Below are positions 18,458 to 27,743 of a DNA stretch of 58,647 nucleotides, one piece after another. The notes beneath the pieces are model-generated. The model saw only the letters and a program-made list of their open reading frames with translations, searched no databases and was not told the origin of the DNA. Numbering within the stretch: the first letter of the stretch is position 1; every line of letters starts with the position of its first letter. Both the position numbers and the translations under genes were made by a program. The DNA is from an uncultured Collinsella sp. (GTDB lineage: Bacteria; Actinomycetota; Coriobacteriia; Coriobacteriales; Coriobacteriaceae). Location of the stretch: the NCBI GenBank assembly GCA_900541045.1, contig UQID01000014.1:1-58647 (forward strand), in the 5' to 3' direction.

Positions 18458-19183
18458 TTAAACAGGCTTCTTGTTGAGAATCACGCCGTTGGTGGTGTAG
18501 CCCATGCGGTCGAGCGCCTCGAGTGCAGCGGCCCCCTCGGCTTCCTTCTTGGAGGAACCGGTGCCGCGGCCCTGGCGGATGCCGTCGATGAGCACCACAG
18601 CGGTAAAGGTGGGCGCATGCGCGGGGCCCTCGGAGCCGACCAGCTTATACGCGGGAGGCTCGTGGCCGTCGGCCTGCACGCACTCCTGCAAGAACGACTT
18701 AGGGTTCGCGGGATGCTCGGCACGCTCGGAAGCCAGGTGCGGCTTGAGTGTACGGTGGATAAACTCCGCCGCCGCATCCCAGCCGGCATCCAGGTACAGG
18801 GCGCCCACGAGCGACTCGTAGACGTTCTCGAGCGCCGAGTGCAGACCGCGCGCGCCCGTGCCGGTCTCGGAGGCACCAAAGATGATGATGTCGTCGATGC
18901 CCAGCTCATGGGACACCTCGGACAGCGTGGCGCCCGAGACGAGCGACACCTTCAGGCGCGTAAGCTTGCCCTCGTCAAACTCCGGATAGGACTCAAAGAG
19001 CGAGCGGGCAACCACGGCGCCCAAAATGGAATCGCCCAAAAACTCAAGGCGCTCATAACTCGCCGAGACGGGCTGACCTTCCACGGCAGAAGGGTGCGTG
19101 AGCGCCGCGCGCAGCAGCACCTTGTTATTGAACTCGTGGCCCAGGATTTCCTGGGCGCGTGCGAGTCGTTGAGATAAAGCCAA
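18458..19183 (-). CDS. rnc: Ribonuclease III
   Basis: A 241-residue double-strand-specific endoribonuclease that processes rRNA and structured mRNAs. Seen: the catalytic signature ERLEFLGDSILG (44-55), the second acidic helix with ALYLDAGWD, and a C-terminal dsRNA-binding domain (PKSFLQECVQADG through GTGSSKKEAEGAAALEAL). It starts 3 bases after the acpP stop, so is co-translated with it. Identification is secure. Confidence 0.96.
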   Translation of the reverse strand: MALSQRLARAQEILGHEFNNKVLLRAALTHPSAVEGQPVSASYERLEFLGDSILGAVVARSLFESYPEFDEGKLTRLKVSLVSGATLSEVSHELGIDDIIIFGASETGTGARGLHSALENVYESLVGALYLDAGWDAAAEFIHRTLKPHLASERAEHPANPKSFLQECVQADGHEPPAYKLVGSEGPAHAPTFTAVVLIDGIRQGRGTGSSKKEAEGAAALEALDRMGYTTNGVILNKKPV

Positions 19184-19186
19184 GAC

Positions 19187-19429
19187 TTAGGCCTCCTTGG
19201 CGTTTTCAATAGCGTCGACGGCGTCGGCGACAGAGTTGAGCGACAGCAGGGTCTCGTCATCGATTTCGAGGTCGAACTCGTCCTCGATGGCCGTCACCAG
19301 CTGCAGACGCTCGAGCGAATCGGCATCGAGATCGTCAAAAGTGGTCTCGTCGCTAATGTCGGCGACATCGACACCCAGCACGTCAGCGGCGACTTCGGCG
19401 ATCTTATCGAAGATTTCGGAGCGGTCCAT
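19187..19429 (-). CDS. acpP: Acyl carrier protein
   Basis: An 80-residue acidic acyl carrier protein. The phosphopantetheine serine is residue 38, in DADSLERLQL; the usual DSLDxVEL is slightly changed (Glu-Arg in place of Asp-x). Family role: carries growing acyl chains in type II fatty-acid synthesis. It lies between plsX and rnc, as in many bacteria, giving a phospholipid-synthesis link with PlsX. Confidence 0.93.
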   Translation of the reverse strand: MDRSEIFDKIAEVAADVLGVDVADISDETTFDDLDADSLERLQLVTAIEDEFDLEIDDETLLSLNSVADAVDAIENAKEA

Positions 19430-19553
19430 AGCGCTTCCTCTCGTATTGCGTGAACATCAACGCGCTGGCGCCGCAAGTGCAGCACCAAGACACGGTTTTG
19501 ATTCTACCCCACGACACAGGCCGCGAGGCACATAACAGCGCTCTAACTCGCTC

Positions 19554-20573
19554 CTACAAAACGATGCCATCCATAGAGTTGGCGACGTTCTCGACAAGCC
19601 CGGCGCGCACGGCCTGAGCCGCGGCAAGCGTACCGTTCTTGACGGCCTCGACCGACGTGGCACCGTGGCCGATCAACACGACGCCGCGCAGGCCCAGCAG
19701 GATCGCGCCGCCCTTGGCGTCGCCCGAGAGCTTTGCCTTGATCTCACGCATCTGCTTTTTGATGAGCAGCGCGGCGATCTTGGTACCGAGCGAAGCCATA
19801 AAGGCACCCTTGAGCTCTTGAAGCAAAAACTTGGCGGCGCCCTCGGTCGCCTTGAGCGCGATGTTGCCCGACATGCCATCGGCAACGACGACGTCAAAGT
19901 TACCCGAGGTCAGGTCGGTGCCCTCGCAATTGCCCACAAAGCCGGGAACGGCGGCCTTCATGGCAGGGAAGCACGCCTTGGTAAAGCTGGAGCCCTTCTC
20001 GTCCTCGGTGCCGTTGGCAAGCAGACCCACGCGAGGATGCTCGATGCCCAAAACCACGCGAGCATAGGCAGCACCCATCTGGGCAAAACGCACCATGTCG
20101 TCGACCTCGACATCGGGGTTGGCGCCCATGTCGCACAGCACCGTCAGGCCGCCGGCGCGATTAGGCAGTGCGTTGGTCAGGCACGGACGGACCGGCTGCT
20201 TCTTGCCCTCTGCCAAATACCTAAACGGCGTGACGTAGGCCGTGGCGGCAGCGGTCATGGCACCGGTCGAGCCGGCCGAGAAAAACGCGTCCGCATTGCC
20301 CTTCTTAATGGCACGGCACGCAAGCACAATCGAGGACTTGCGCTTGGTCATCACAGCGCGGATGGGATCGTCCTCCATGCTGATGACGTCGGGGGCCTCC
20401 AAGGCCTCCACGCGGGCATGCGCTGCGGCAAAGGGGTTGACGATTTCGGCGGGACCGACGGCCAAGACCTCGATCTCAGGATCTGCCGTAAGCGCAGCCT
20501 CGATACCATCGAGGACAACCTGGGGCTTCTCGTCTCCGCCCACAACGTCTACACAAACGCGAACGTTACTCAT
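19554..20573 (-). CDS. plsX: Phosphate acyltransferase PlsX
   Basis: A 339-residue enzyme that converts acyl-ACP to acyl-phosphate for PlsY. Seen: the family start RVCVDVVGGDEKPQ, SAGSTGAMTAAA, the DMGANPDV block and NEG-like GNCEGTDLTSGNFDVVVADGMSG region. The more common DAMGGD start is DVVGGD here. RBS AAGGAG lies 6 bases before the ATG. A terminator-like hairpin separates it from rpmF. Confidence 0.96.
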   Translation of the reverse strand: MSNVRVCVDVVGGDEKPQVVLDGIEAALTADPEIEVLAVGPAEIVNPFAAAHARVEALEAPDVISMEDDPIRAVMTKRKSSIVLACRAIKKGNADAFFSAGSTGAMTAAATAYVTPFRYLAEGKKQPVRPCLTNALPNRAGGLTVLCDMGANPDVEVDDMVRFAQMGAAYARVVLGIEHPRVGLLANGTEDEKGSSFTKACFPAMKAAVPGFVGNCEGTDLTSGNFDVVVADGMSGNIALKATEGAAKFLLQELKGAFMASLGTKIAALLIKKQMREIKAKLSGDAKGGAILLGLRGVVLIGHGATSVEAVKNGTLAAAQAVRAGLVENVANSMDGIVL

Positions 20574-20590
20574 TTCATATACTCCTTATA

Positions 20591-20621
20591 CAAAAATGGC
20601 CGACTCATTGAGCCGGCCATT
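20591..20621 (-). terminator. Terminator-like hairpin between rpmF and plsX
   Basis: On the minus strand AATGGCCGG ... CGGCCATT is followed by five T residues and then the plsX RBS. It could attenuate plsX expression relative to rpmF. Confidence 0.6.
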
Positions 20622-20661
20622 GTGGTTCCAGTTGGAACGGCATCGCATCCAGAGTATACAG

Positions 20662-20841
20662 TTACTCGGTAACGATAACCTCGCGGTCCTTGTAGAAACC
20701 GCAGCTGGGGCACACGTGATGCGGGAGCTTGACAGCGCCGCAACGGGGGCACGTGGACTGAGCCGCAGCCGAGATCTTCATGTTGGCGGAACGACGGGTA
20801 TGGGTGCGAATACGACCCTGCTTTTGTTTAGGTACGGGCAT
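20662..20841 (-). CDS. rpmF: 50S ribosomal protein L32
   Basis: A 59-residue gene missed by length-based calling. The protein starts MPVPKQKQGRIRTHTRR, and carries two zinc-binding pairs, CPRCG and CPSCG, as in zinc-type L32. RBS AAGGAAGG lies before the ATG. It sits between DUF177 (yceD) and plsX, the conserved yceD-rpmF-plsX order. Confidence 0.95.
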   Translation of the reverse strand: MPVPKQKQGRIRTHTRRSANMKISAAAQSTCPRCGAVKLPHHVCPSCGFYKDREVIVTE

Positions 20842-20905
20842 AGTGACCTTCCTTATGAACTATCCAGTGTGGCGATTACGCGCAAGTAGCGATACTACCA
20901 CAGTT

Positions 20906-21460
20906 TTACTCGTCAAGCTTGAGATTCTTCAATGCTGCAAATGGATTTTCCGTGGCAGCGGCCCATTCGGCCTCCGCCTTGGCGGCGCAATCGCATTGCT
21001 CGACGTTGAGATTGATGCCGCAGGTGGGGCAAAGGCCGCGGCAATCGGGCTTGCACAGGACAACGAACGGCGTGTCCATGACGACCGCGTCGTTGATGGG
21101 CTCGCCCAGATCGACAATGCGATCCTCGCCCAGCAACTCGTAGCCGTCTTCGTAGGCCTCGGGGTCCTCGGGCTCGTTAAAGAGGTAGAACTCCTCGATC
21201 TCGCCTGCGATATCAAACGATGCGGGCTCCAGGCAGCGATCGCACTCGCCGGTGGCGTGAGCGCGGACCATGCCCGAAAGCAGAACACCGGTACCGGCGT
21301 TGGTAAAGACCACGTCGTAGGAAATGCCGTCCTGCAGCTGGTACTCCTTCTCGCCCACCGTGTAGGTGGCGACATCGACCTTGCCGGTCAGCGGATAAGA
21401 GTCTCCGGGAAACTCGAGCTGCTCGGAAAGATCGACGGTTACGCTCGGGAACTCAGCCAT
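20906..21460 (-). CDS. DUF177 (YceD-like) protein
   Basis: A 184-residue member of the DUF177/YceD family, usually encoded directly before rpmF and linked to 23S rRNA accumulation. Seen: CDRCLEP around residue 80, the acidic EEFYLFNEPEDPEAYED stretch, DLGEPINDAV, and a C-terminal CRGLCPTCGINLN zinc-like motif. I chose the ATG at 21460, which overlaps the stop of the preceding gene (TAATG). The role is from family knowledge. Confidence 0.9.
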   Translation of the reverse strand: MAEFPSVTVDLSEQLEFPGDSYPLTGKVDVATYTVGEKEYQLQDGISYDVVFTNAGTGVLLSGMVRAHATGECDRCLEPASFDIAGEIEEFYLFNEPEDPEAYEDGYELLGEDRIVDLGEPINDAVVMDTPFVVLCKPDCRGLCPTCGINLNVEQCDCAAKAEAEWAAATENPFAALKNLKLDE

Positions 21461-21957
21461 TACCACTGACCGTTCTGCTGGGCGGCGCCCTCGTTGAGCT
21501 GCTGGCGGCAACGGGTAACGGTGCCGGTCAGACTCTTGAGGTTTTCCTCCAGGTGCGTAAAGACCTGCTCTGCGTAGTCCTCGGCAGCATAACGCGTCTC
21601 GCGCTCGTACTGCTGGGCACGATCGCGGATGTCGTCGGCCTGCTGCTGCGCAAGGCGGACGATCTCCTGCTCACCGGCAATGGTGAGGGCCTGCTGCTGA
21701 GCGTCGGCGATGATGGAATCGGCCTGGGCGGCGGCGGAAGCCATAAGCTCCTCGCGCTCCTTAAGGATACGGCGGGACTTCTGCCACTCCTCGGGATAGC
21801 TCATGCGGATCTCGTCGAGGATGTTGAAGAACACGTCGGCGTCGATGACCTTGAACTGAGCGTTCTTGCCGAAAGGCGGCTTGGCTTCCTCGATCAGCCC
21901 TTCGAGCTCATCGACCAAGCTGACGATCCTATCGCCAGGAAAATTCTCGCCCGGCAT
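21460..21957 (-). CDS. DivIVA-like coiled-coil protein
   Basis: A 165-residue soluble protein. Residues about 60-140 form a Gln/Ala-rich coiled coil (SAAAQADSIIADAQQQA, RLAQQQADDIRDRAQQ). It resembles the ATPase-like or DivIVA-type coiled-coil proteins found near coaD in Actinobacteria, but I do not recognise a precise family. RBS AAAGGAGACC fixes the start at 21957. It lies between coaD and DUF177 and probably is co-transcribed with them. A cell-envelope scaffold role is only inference. Confidence 0.75.
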   Translation of the reverse strand: MPGENFPGDRIVSLVDELEGLIEEAKPPFGKNAQFKVIDADVFFNILDEIRMSYPEEWQKSRRILKEREELMASAAAQADSIIADAQQQALTIAGEQEIVRLAQQQADDIRDRAQQYERETRYAAEDYAEQVFTHLEENLKSLTGTVTRCRQQLNEGAAQQNGQW

Positions 21958-22025
21958 CCGGTCTCCTTTCATAGGTAACATATCATCGTGCTAGTTTACC
22001 ACATGCCACCAGGCAATAAGAAACG

Positions 22026-22523
22026 TCACGAAAAGCGATGTTTGAGCGCTTCGACCACGTTGGGCGGGACAAACGTCGATACGTCGCTACCGAGCGAGGC
22101 GATCTGGCGAACAACCGAGCTCGAGATATAGCCGTACTGCGGCGCGCTCATGACAAAGATGGACTCCAGCTCGTTATCCAAGCGATAGTTGAGGTCGGCC
22201 TGCTGCAGCTCGTACTCAAAGTCGGTCATGGCGCGCAGGCCCTTGACCACGGCACCCGCCCCCTGCTCACGAGCGAAGTCGACCAAGAGGCCGGTAAAGG
22301 GCAGGACCTCAACGCCGTCGATATCACCGAGCGCCTCGCGGGCCAGCGCCACGCGCTCATCGAGCGTAAACGTGGTGCCCACACCGTTTTTACCCTGCGA
22401 CTCGGCAACAGCGACGATCACGCTGGGAAAGATGCGGCGGGCGCGGCGGATCACATCGATATGGCCAAACGTGATGGGATCGAAGGTGCCCGGGACGATC
22501 ACGCGGTTGATGGTGTCATTCAT
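22026..22523 (-). CDS. coaD: Phosphopantetheine adenylyltransferase
   Basis: A 165-residue enzyme of coenzyme A synthesis (4'-phosphopantetheine plus ATP to dephospho-CoA). Seen: N-terminal nucleotidyltransferase motif PGTFDPITFGHIDVI, KGLRAMTDFEYE, and the C-terminal YISSSVVRQIASLG. The open frame continues upstream in frame through rsmD sequence to 22961, but the family start and an ATG at 22523 show the true N-terminus. It overlaps rsmD by 8 bases. Confidence 0.96.
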   Translation of the reverse strand: MNDTINRVIVPGTFDPITFGHIDVIRRARRIFPSVIVAVAESQGKNGVGTTFTLDERVALAREALGDIDGVEVLPFTGLLVDFAREQGAGAVVKGLRAMTDFEYELQQADLNYRLDNELESIFVMSAPQYGYISSSVVRQIASLGSDVSTFVPPNVVEALKHRFS

Positions 22524-23160
22524 GGGCGTCCTCCGATGGCACATCCTCGTCATTTTCGTTCTCGACAGCATGGTCGTTCTCGTCCTCGGCCACCCAGTGT
22601 AGCAAGTCAACCGAGGTAATGCCGTAGCGCTTCTCTCGCACGGTCTCAAAACCAGCCGGATGAGCGCCCGCGTCGGCGGCAGCATGCTCAAACAGAGCAT
22701 AGGCACCCGGGGTGAGCAGACCCTGCTGGGCCAGGTTCTGCAGCAGCTCGTCGACCGGCTTGGCACCAAAAGCATAGGGCGGGTCGAGCAAGACCAGATC
22801 AAAGGGGCCGCCCGGTACACGACCGCGCGAGGCACTCGCCAGCATGTCACCCGTGACCACGCGCCAACGCGCACGGTCACGGCAGAGCGACTCGATATTC
22901 TTGGTAATGAGCCGCGCGGCGTTGCGATCGATCTCAAACGTCGTGAGCGAGCGGGCCCCACGAGAGAGCATCTCTAACCCTAAGGCACCGGAGCCGCCAA
23001 AGGCGTCCAGCACACGGACCTCGTCCAGATCGAAGTCGAATGCCGACATGACCATAGATGCGCATGCCTCGCGCACGCGATCGGTCGTGGGGCGGGTAAC
23101 ATCGCGACCACGGGGCTCCTCGATCTTACGACCGCGCCATTCGCCGCCGATGATTCTCAT
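22516..23160 (-). CDS. rsmD: 16S rRNA (guanine966-N2)-methyltransferase RsmD
   Basis: A 214-residue SAM-dependent methyltransferase acting on the 30S subunit. Seen: start MRIIGGEWRGRKI, RPTTDRVREA, SAM motif LDAFGGSGALGLEMLSRGA, and catalytic DPPY (about 125). The C-terminus carries an acidic tail rich in Glu, Asp and Asn not usual in the family. Overlaps: ATGA with recG upstream and 8 bases with coaD downstream, the classical rsmD-coaD pair. Confidence 0.95.
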   Translation of the reverse strand: MRIIGGEWRGRKIEEPRGRDVTRPTTDRVREACASMVMSAFDFDLDEVRVLDAFGGSGALGLEMLSRGARSLTTFEIDRNAARLITKNIESLCRDRARWRVVTGDMLASASRGRVPGGPFDLVLLDPPYAFGAKPVDELLQNLAQQGLLTPGAYALFEHAAADAGAHPAGFETVREKRYGITSVDLLHWVAEDENDHAVENENDEDVPSEDAHE

Positions 23161-25334
23161 CCTCCGCTGACCTCCTTAAATATGTGTCGATATCGCATGG
23201 CGACCGCATCGCGCAGAGGGCGCGTCGCCACAGAGTCAAGGTTGCAAGCATACCGCAAGAGCTCGACCGCGTCCAAATGGGCCCACTCGATCAGCTCCTC
23301 GTCGGCATCCAGGTCGACAAAGCGCAGGGTCACACCGCCATGCTGACGGTACCCCAGGATTTCGCCCTCGTGGCGCAGACGCAGGTCCATCTGGGCGAGC
23401 GTAAAGCCATCCGAGCTTTTTTCAAGCGATTGCAGACGATCTTGCGCCGCCGATGCGCCGCCGTTGCCCTTGGAGTGCGTCATGACCAGGCACGTGCCCG
23501 ACACGCCGCCACGGCCCACGCGGCCTCGCAGCTGGTGCAGGGCAGCCAAACCAAAGCGCTCGCCGTTTTCGATGACCATGACGGTGGCGTTGGGCACGTC
23601 AACGCCCACCTCGACTACCGTAGTCGAGACGAGCACGTCAATCTCGCCACGCTTGAAGGCGTCGATCACGCGGTCCTTCTCCCCCGCTGGCATACGGCCG
23701 TGAAGGCGCTCGATGGCAAGACCCGGCAACGCCAGACGCAGGCGATCGAGCTCGGTCGCCGTATCGTGAAGCGGCACGGGGACCGTCACGCGGCCCTCGT
23801 CGTCGCGGGCAATACCGGGCACGTCTTCCAGCTCATCGGCCGAGTCACTCGGCTCCACGAGCGGGCAAATCACGTAGGCCTGCTGCCCCTTCTCGTGCGC
23901 CTCGCGAATGGCGCCATAGGCGAGGTCACGGCTCGACTCGGTGAGCACGCGTGTCGTCACGCCAGCACCAGGGACGGGCCGATGGCGGATGATACTCGTG
24001 TCCAGATCGCCGTAGACCGAAAGCGCCAGCGTACGCGGGATGGGCGTTGCCGTCATAACGAGCAGATCGGCACCGGGGCCCTTCGCGCGCAGGGCGTTGC
24101 GCTGGCCTACGCCAAAGCGGTGTTGCTCGTCGATGACAACAAGCGACAGATGCTTGAACGTAACGTCATCCGAAAGGACCGCATGGGTGCCAAAGAGGAC
24201 ATCGAGCTCGCCGGACTGCAGCTGCTCATGGATCCGCTCGCGCTCGGCCGCCGGAGTGGCACCCGTCAGCAGCGCCCACGTTATACCGGCCTGAGAGAGC
24301 AAGGGGCCGGTCTTATCAGCATATTGGCGCGCCAGCACGCCCGTAGGCGCCATAACGCAGGACTGAGTGCCCGAATCGGCCGCGACAGCCAGCGCGCAGG
24401 CGGCGACGGCCGTCTTGCCGGTACCGACGTCGCCCAGTAGCAGGCGGTTCATCACGCGCCCGCCATCGCACATATCGTGCAGGATGTCTTGGAACGCGGC
24501 CTCCTGCTCGTCGCTCAGCGAAAACGGCAGGGCTTCCCTGAGCGCCGCCAGGTGCTCGCCCGCGACATGGGCGTAGGGAGCGACTTCGACCAAGCCGCCG
24601 TCGTTGCGCAGGCGCAGCGCGAGCTGCAAGCAAAGACACTCCTCGTAGGCAAGACGCCGCCGCGCGATGTCGCGCTCGGCCATGCTCGATGGAAAGTGAA
24701 TTGAGCGCAGCGCGCGGGCATTGCTCATCAGGCGGCGCTTGGCGCGCACGCGTGCGGGAATCGGGTCGAAGGGATTGCCGACGACCTCGAGCGCGCCGCT
24801 AACGATGCGGCGCATCCACGCCTGGCTCACGCCATCGCTCACGTAATGGACCGGCAGGATGGTGCCCGCGGCACGCCCGTCCTCGAGCTTTTCGAAATGC
24901 GGCGAGGCCATCTGCTTAAAGCCGTAGGCAAACTCGACCTTACCCATCACGGCCAGGCGGTCTCCCTGCTTAAACTGCTGGGCAATCCATGGCTGACGGA
25001 AAAAGGCGACTTGCAGCACGCCCGTCTCGTCCACCAGCGAGACCTCAGTCACCTGCATACGCGGGCGAGGCTGCTTTTGAACAATGCGATCGACCGTGGC
25101 GACTATCGTGCAAACGGTACCGATGGGCGCCATCTCGATAGACCAGGAGCGCGTGAAGTCGAGATATCGATGAGGGATATGGAGAAGGAGGTCCCCCACC
25201 GTCCGAATTCCCAGACGGCGAAGGGCCTCCTCACGTTTACCCGAAACATATTTGAGTCGCGCGATATCCTCGTCGAGCGCATTGCTCTGGGCAAAGCGCT
25301 CCGAGACGCGCGGCACGGAGCACAGCTCGGACAT
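23157..25334 (-). CDS. recG: ATP-dependent DNA helicase RecG
   Basis: A 725-residue superfamily 2 helicase that remodels stalled replication forks. Seen: N-terminal wedge/OB domain (LLLHIPHRYLDF), Walker A GDVGTGKTAVAA (about 300), GTHAVLSDDV, DEQHRFGVGQR (motif II), TATPIPRTLAL (motif III), and C-terminal motifs HGRMPAGEKD and LHQLRGRVGRG. Length is normal. Ends overlap the rsmD start. Confidence 0.97.
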   Translation of the reverse strand: MSELCSVPRVSERFAQSNALDEDIARLKYVSGKREEALRRLGIRTVGDLLLHIPHRYLDFTRSWSIEMAPIGTVCTIVATVDRIVQKQPRPRMQVTEVSLVDETGVLQVAFFRQPWIAQQFKQGDRLAVMGKVEFAYGFKQMASPHFEKLEDGRAAGTILPVHYVSDGVSQAWMRRIVSGALEVVGNPFDPIPARVRAKRRLMSNARALRSIHFPSSMAERDIARRRLAYEECLCLQLALRLRNDGGLVEVAPYAHVAGEHLAALREALPFSLSDEQEAAFQDILHDMCDGGRVMNRLLLGDVGTGKTAVAACALAVAADSGTQSCVMAPTGVLARQYADKTGPLLSQAGITWALLTGATPAAERERIHEQLQSGELDVLFGTHAVLSDDVTFKHLSLVVIDEQHRFGVGQRNALRAKGPGADLLVMTATPIPRTLALSVYGDLDTSIIRHRPVPGAGVTTRVLTESSRDLAYGAIREAHEKGQQAYVICPLVEPSDSADELEDVPGIARDDEGRVTVPVPLHDTATELDRLRLALPGLAIERLHGRMPAGEKDRVIDAFKRGEIDVLVSTTVVEVGVDVPNATVMVIENGERFGLAALHQLRGRVGRGGVSGTCLVMTHSKGNGGASAAQDRLQSLEKSSDGFTLAQMDLRLRHEGEILGYRQHGGVTLRFVDLDADEELIEWAHLDAVELLRYACNLDSVATRPLRDAVAMRYRHIFKEVSGG

Positions 25335-25344
25335 GGGCAGATGC

Positions 25345-27006
25345 CTACTCGATCGAGAAGATCACGGGATAGAGCGGCTGCTCGCCACGATGGGCATCAA
25401 TCTCCAGGTCGGGCTGAGCCTCCTCAATGGCGTCGACGATCTCCTGGAAGGCCTCATCGGACAGCTCCTCGCCGGCCAGAATCGTCAGCGCGTCGCCCTC
25501 CTCTTCCTCCTGCATGCGGTTGATGCAGTCGAGCGTGACCTGTTTCACATCGGAGCCGACCACGTCGATGGAGCCGGCAATGATACCCATGACATCACCG
25601 GAGTGAATCGGAGAGCCGTCAGAGGCGCTGGAATCGCGCACGGCACGAGTGACCTCGCCATCGCGGACCTCGCTGATGGCGTCGACCATGGCGGCGACGG
25701 CGTCCTCGAGCTCGGAATCGGGCAGGACCGCGAACAGCGCGGAGAACGCCTGCGGGACAGTCTTGGTGGGAACGACGGCGACCTTCTTGTCGGTGCAGGC
25801 AGAGGCGGCGGCCTCGGCAGCCATGCGGATGTTGCCGTTATTGGGCAGGATAATGACCGAGGTCGCGTTGACCTGGTCCACCGCGCCCAGCAGGTCGGCG
25901 GTCGAGGGGTTCATGGTCTGGCCACCCGAGACAATCACGTCAACGCCGAGGGACTTGAGGATGTCGGCCTCGCCCGAACCAGCGGCAACGGCGACAAAGC
26001 CCAACGCCTTGGCGGGCTCGGCGGCCTTCTCCTGGTCCTCATGAATCTTGGCGGTACGGTCGTGGGCCTCCATCTCCATGTTGTGAATAAAGACCTCGTA
26101 GATCTGACCGAGCTGCAGCATATGCTCGAGCACCAGGTTGGGGGTGTTGGAGTGCACGTGGATCTTGTAGTCGGGGTAGGCACCCACGAGCAGTTCGCAG
26201 TCGCCCATGGAGCCCAGGAACTTAAGGCACTCGTCCTCGTCAAACGGGGCGTCGGCCTTAAAGAGAAACTCGTTGCAGTAGCGGAACTCCGAGCCCTCCC
26301 AGTCGTCGTTGGCCTCGATCTCAACGCGACCAAGAGCCGCGTCGCGGGCAGAGCCGGCAGAATCAAACGTGGCGGAGAAATCCTCGACAACGGTGCTGCG
26401 GCCAAGCGCGGCGGCAACAAAGTTCTCCAGGAAGATGGCAAAGCCAAAGGCGCCGGAGTCGACCACGCCGTTCTCCTTCAGAACGGGCAGCAGGTCGGGC
26501 GTGCGGGCGACGGACTGGTAGGCCTCGACGACGATGGCGTCGAGCGCGTCCTCGGCCGAGAACTTCTTCTTTTCACACTCGTCGGCCTTGGTCGAGACAT
26601 CGCGCAGCACCGTGAGGATCGTGCCCTCGATGGGCTTGCGGACGGCCTGGAAGGCGACCTTGACGGCGCGACGGAAGGCGAAGGCGATGTTGGCGGACGT
26701 GATAGGCTCATCGGCAGAAACGAGACCCTCGGCCACGCCACGCAGGATCTGCGAGGTGATGACGCCGGAGTTGCCGCGGGCACCCATCAGGGAGCCGTGG
26801 GTGATGGCGCCGGCGATGGCCTCCATATCGGCATCGGCGGGAAGGGCGGAAAGCTCCTTGGTCACCGAGGCGAGCGTGAGCGACATGTTGGTGCCGGTGT
26901 CGCCGTCGGGTACGGGGAAGACGTTGAGCTTGTTGATCTCCTCGGCCTTGTCGGAAACGGCAGCCGCAGCGATCGGAAAACAGGTGCGAATGGTCTTTGC
27001 AATCAT
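25345..27006 (-). CDS. DAK-phosphatase domain protein, fatty acid kinase FakA-like (YloV)
   Basis: A 553-residue protein with an N-terminal Dak2-type kinase domain (NKLNVFPVPDGDTGTNMSL, with the Asp metal ligands at 34 and 36, and GARGNSGVITSQILRG) and a C-terminal DegV-like/phosphatase part (GGQTMNPSTADLLGAV, ILPNNGNI). Family knowledge: FakA phosphorylates fatty acids presented by FakB. No FakB is in the window. It lies directly between asp23 and recG, as in many Firmicutes and Coriobacteria. Confidence 0.9.
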   Translation of the reverse strand: MIAKTIRTCFPIAAAAVSDKAEEINKLNVFPVPDGDTGTNMSLTLASVTKELSALPADADMEAIAGAITHGSLMGARGNSGVITSQILRGVAEGLVSADEPITSANIAFAFRRAVKVAFQAVRKPIEGTILTVLRDVSTKADECEKKKFSAEDALDAIVVEAYQSVARTPDLLPVLKENGVVDSGAFGFAIFLENFVAAALGRSTVVEDFSATFDSAGSARDAALGRVEIEANDDWEGSEFRYCNEFLFKADAPFDEDECLKFLGSMGDCELLVGAYPDYKIHVHSNTPNLVLEHMLQLGQIYEVFIHNMEMEAHDRTAKIHEDQEKAAEPAKALGFVAVAAGSGEADILKSLGVDVIVSGGQTMNPSTADLLGAVDQVNATSVIILPNNGNIRMAAEAAASACTDKKVAVVPTKTVPQAFSALFAVLPDSELEDAVAAMVDAISEVRDGEVTRAVRDSSASDGSPIHSGDVMGIIAGSIDVVGSDVKQVTLDCINRMQEEEEGDALTILAGEELSDEAFQEIVDAIEEAQPDLEIDAHRGEQPLYPVIFSIE

Positions 27007-27033
27007 GGGTATTTGAATCTCCGTTTTCGGATG

Positions 27034-27390
27034 CTAGTTCAGACGGCTCTTGAGCGCGTCGATGTGGATGCCGATCTTAAGGCTGGCGGGATCGATCTGG
27101 GCGATTTCCTGCAGGGTGAAGGCAACGGAGCTCGAAAGATTGTGGCAGACGGACTTCATGTTGACGCCGTTCTCGAGCACGACGTGAAGATCGACCGTAA
27201 GGCCGTTCTCGTCGGCGGAGACAAGCACGCCCTTGCGGAGGCGCTGGCCGGCAAGCAGGCGCACGCTCTCGGCGCCCTGGAGCTGTTCGGCCATACCGAC
27301 GACGCCATAGCACGTCATCGCGGCATAACCGGCAATATCGGCAATAACGTCGTTCGAGACGCTCAGGCTGCCGTTAATGGTCTCAGACAC
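27034..27390 (-). CDS. Asp23/YloU family envelope stress protein
   Basis: A 118-residue Asp23 family protein. Seen: VSNDVIADIAGYAAMTCYGVVGMA at the N-terminus, then the DLHVVLENGVNMKSVCHNLSSSV type core. GTG start at 27390 has an AAGGAG RBS. It is the first gene of the asp23-fakA-recG cluster, so the promoter lies in 27391-27545; an ATTATA (27489-27494, TATAAT on the minus strand) is a possible -10 box but no convincing -35 is seen. Confidence 0.9.
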   Translation of the reverse strand: MSETINGSLSVSNDVIADIAGYAAMTCYGVVGMAEQLQGAESVRLLAGQRLRKGVLVSADENGLTVDLHVVLENGVNMKSVCHNLSSSVAFTLQEIAQIDPASLKIGIHIDALKSRLN

Positions 27391-27548
27391 AAGAATCTCC
27401 TTATCTGGTGCTCACGGCACCATCTCGTGGGAGCAATCATTGCAATATTCTACAACGACCGCGCCATGTTGAGGTGGTGGGTCACGGGATTATATCCTCG
27501 ACACGAAATGTTGATATGGCAACGTTCGCGCCAGGCGATCGCGGCATG

Positions 27549-27578
27549 AAAAAACCCGCCGCATAAGCGACGGGTTTT
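27549..27578 (-). terminator. Terminator after tRNA-Asn
   Basis: AAAACCCGtCGC / GCGgCGGGTTTT stem followed by TTTTTT on the minus strand, 7 bases past the CCA end of the tRNA. Confidence 0.85.
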
Positions 27579-27584
27579 ACAACC

Positions 27585-27659
27585 TGGCTCCCCGGGTAGG
27601 ACTCGAACCTACAACAGCGCGGTTAACAGCCGCGTGCTCTACCATTGAGCTACCGAGGA
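27585..27659 (-). tRNA. tRNA-Asn (GTT anticodon)
   Basis: A 75-base tRNA. The acceptor pairs TCCTCGG with CCGGGGA, discriminator G, then encoded CCA. The D arm contains AGCTCAATGGTAGAGC, the anticodon loop is CTGTTAA with anticodon GTT, and the T arm contains GGTTCGAGTCC. It follows rpoD and ends at an intrinsic terminator. Confidence 0.96.
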
Positions 27660-27743
27660 ATAGGTGCGTGCTCTCAAGCAACGAAGTTTATTATACGGAC
27701 GAATCAGCTCAGGGCAAGAACTTTTTTGAGAATTTTTCCGACC

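Noticed and set aside
25252..27549. 765-codon plus-strand frame opposite fakA and asp23
   Set aside because: Antisense shadow; spans two real genes and a promoter.
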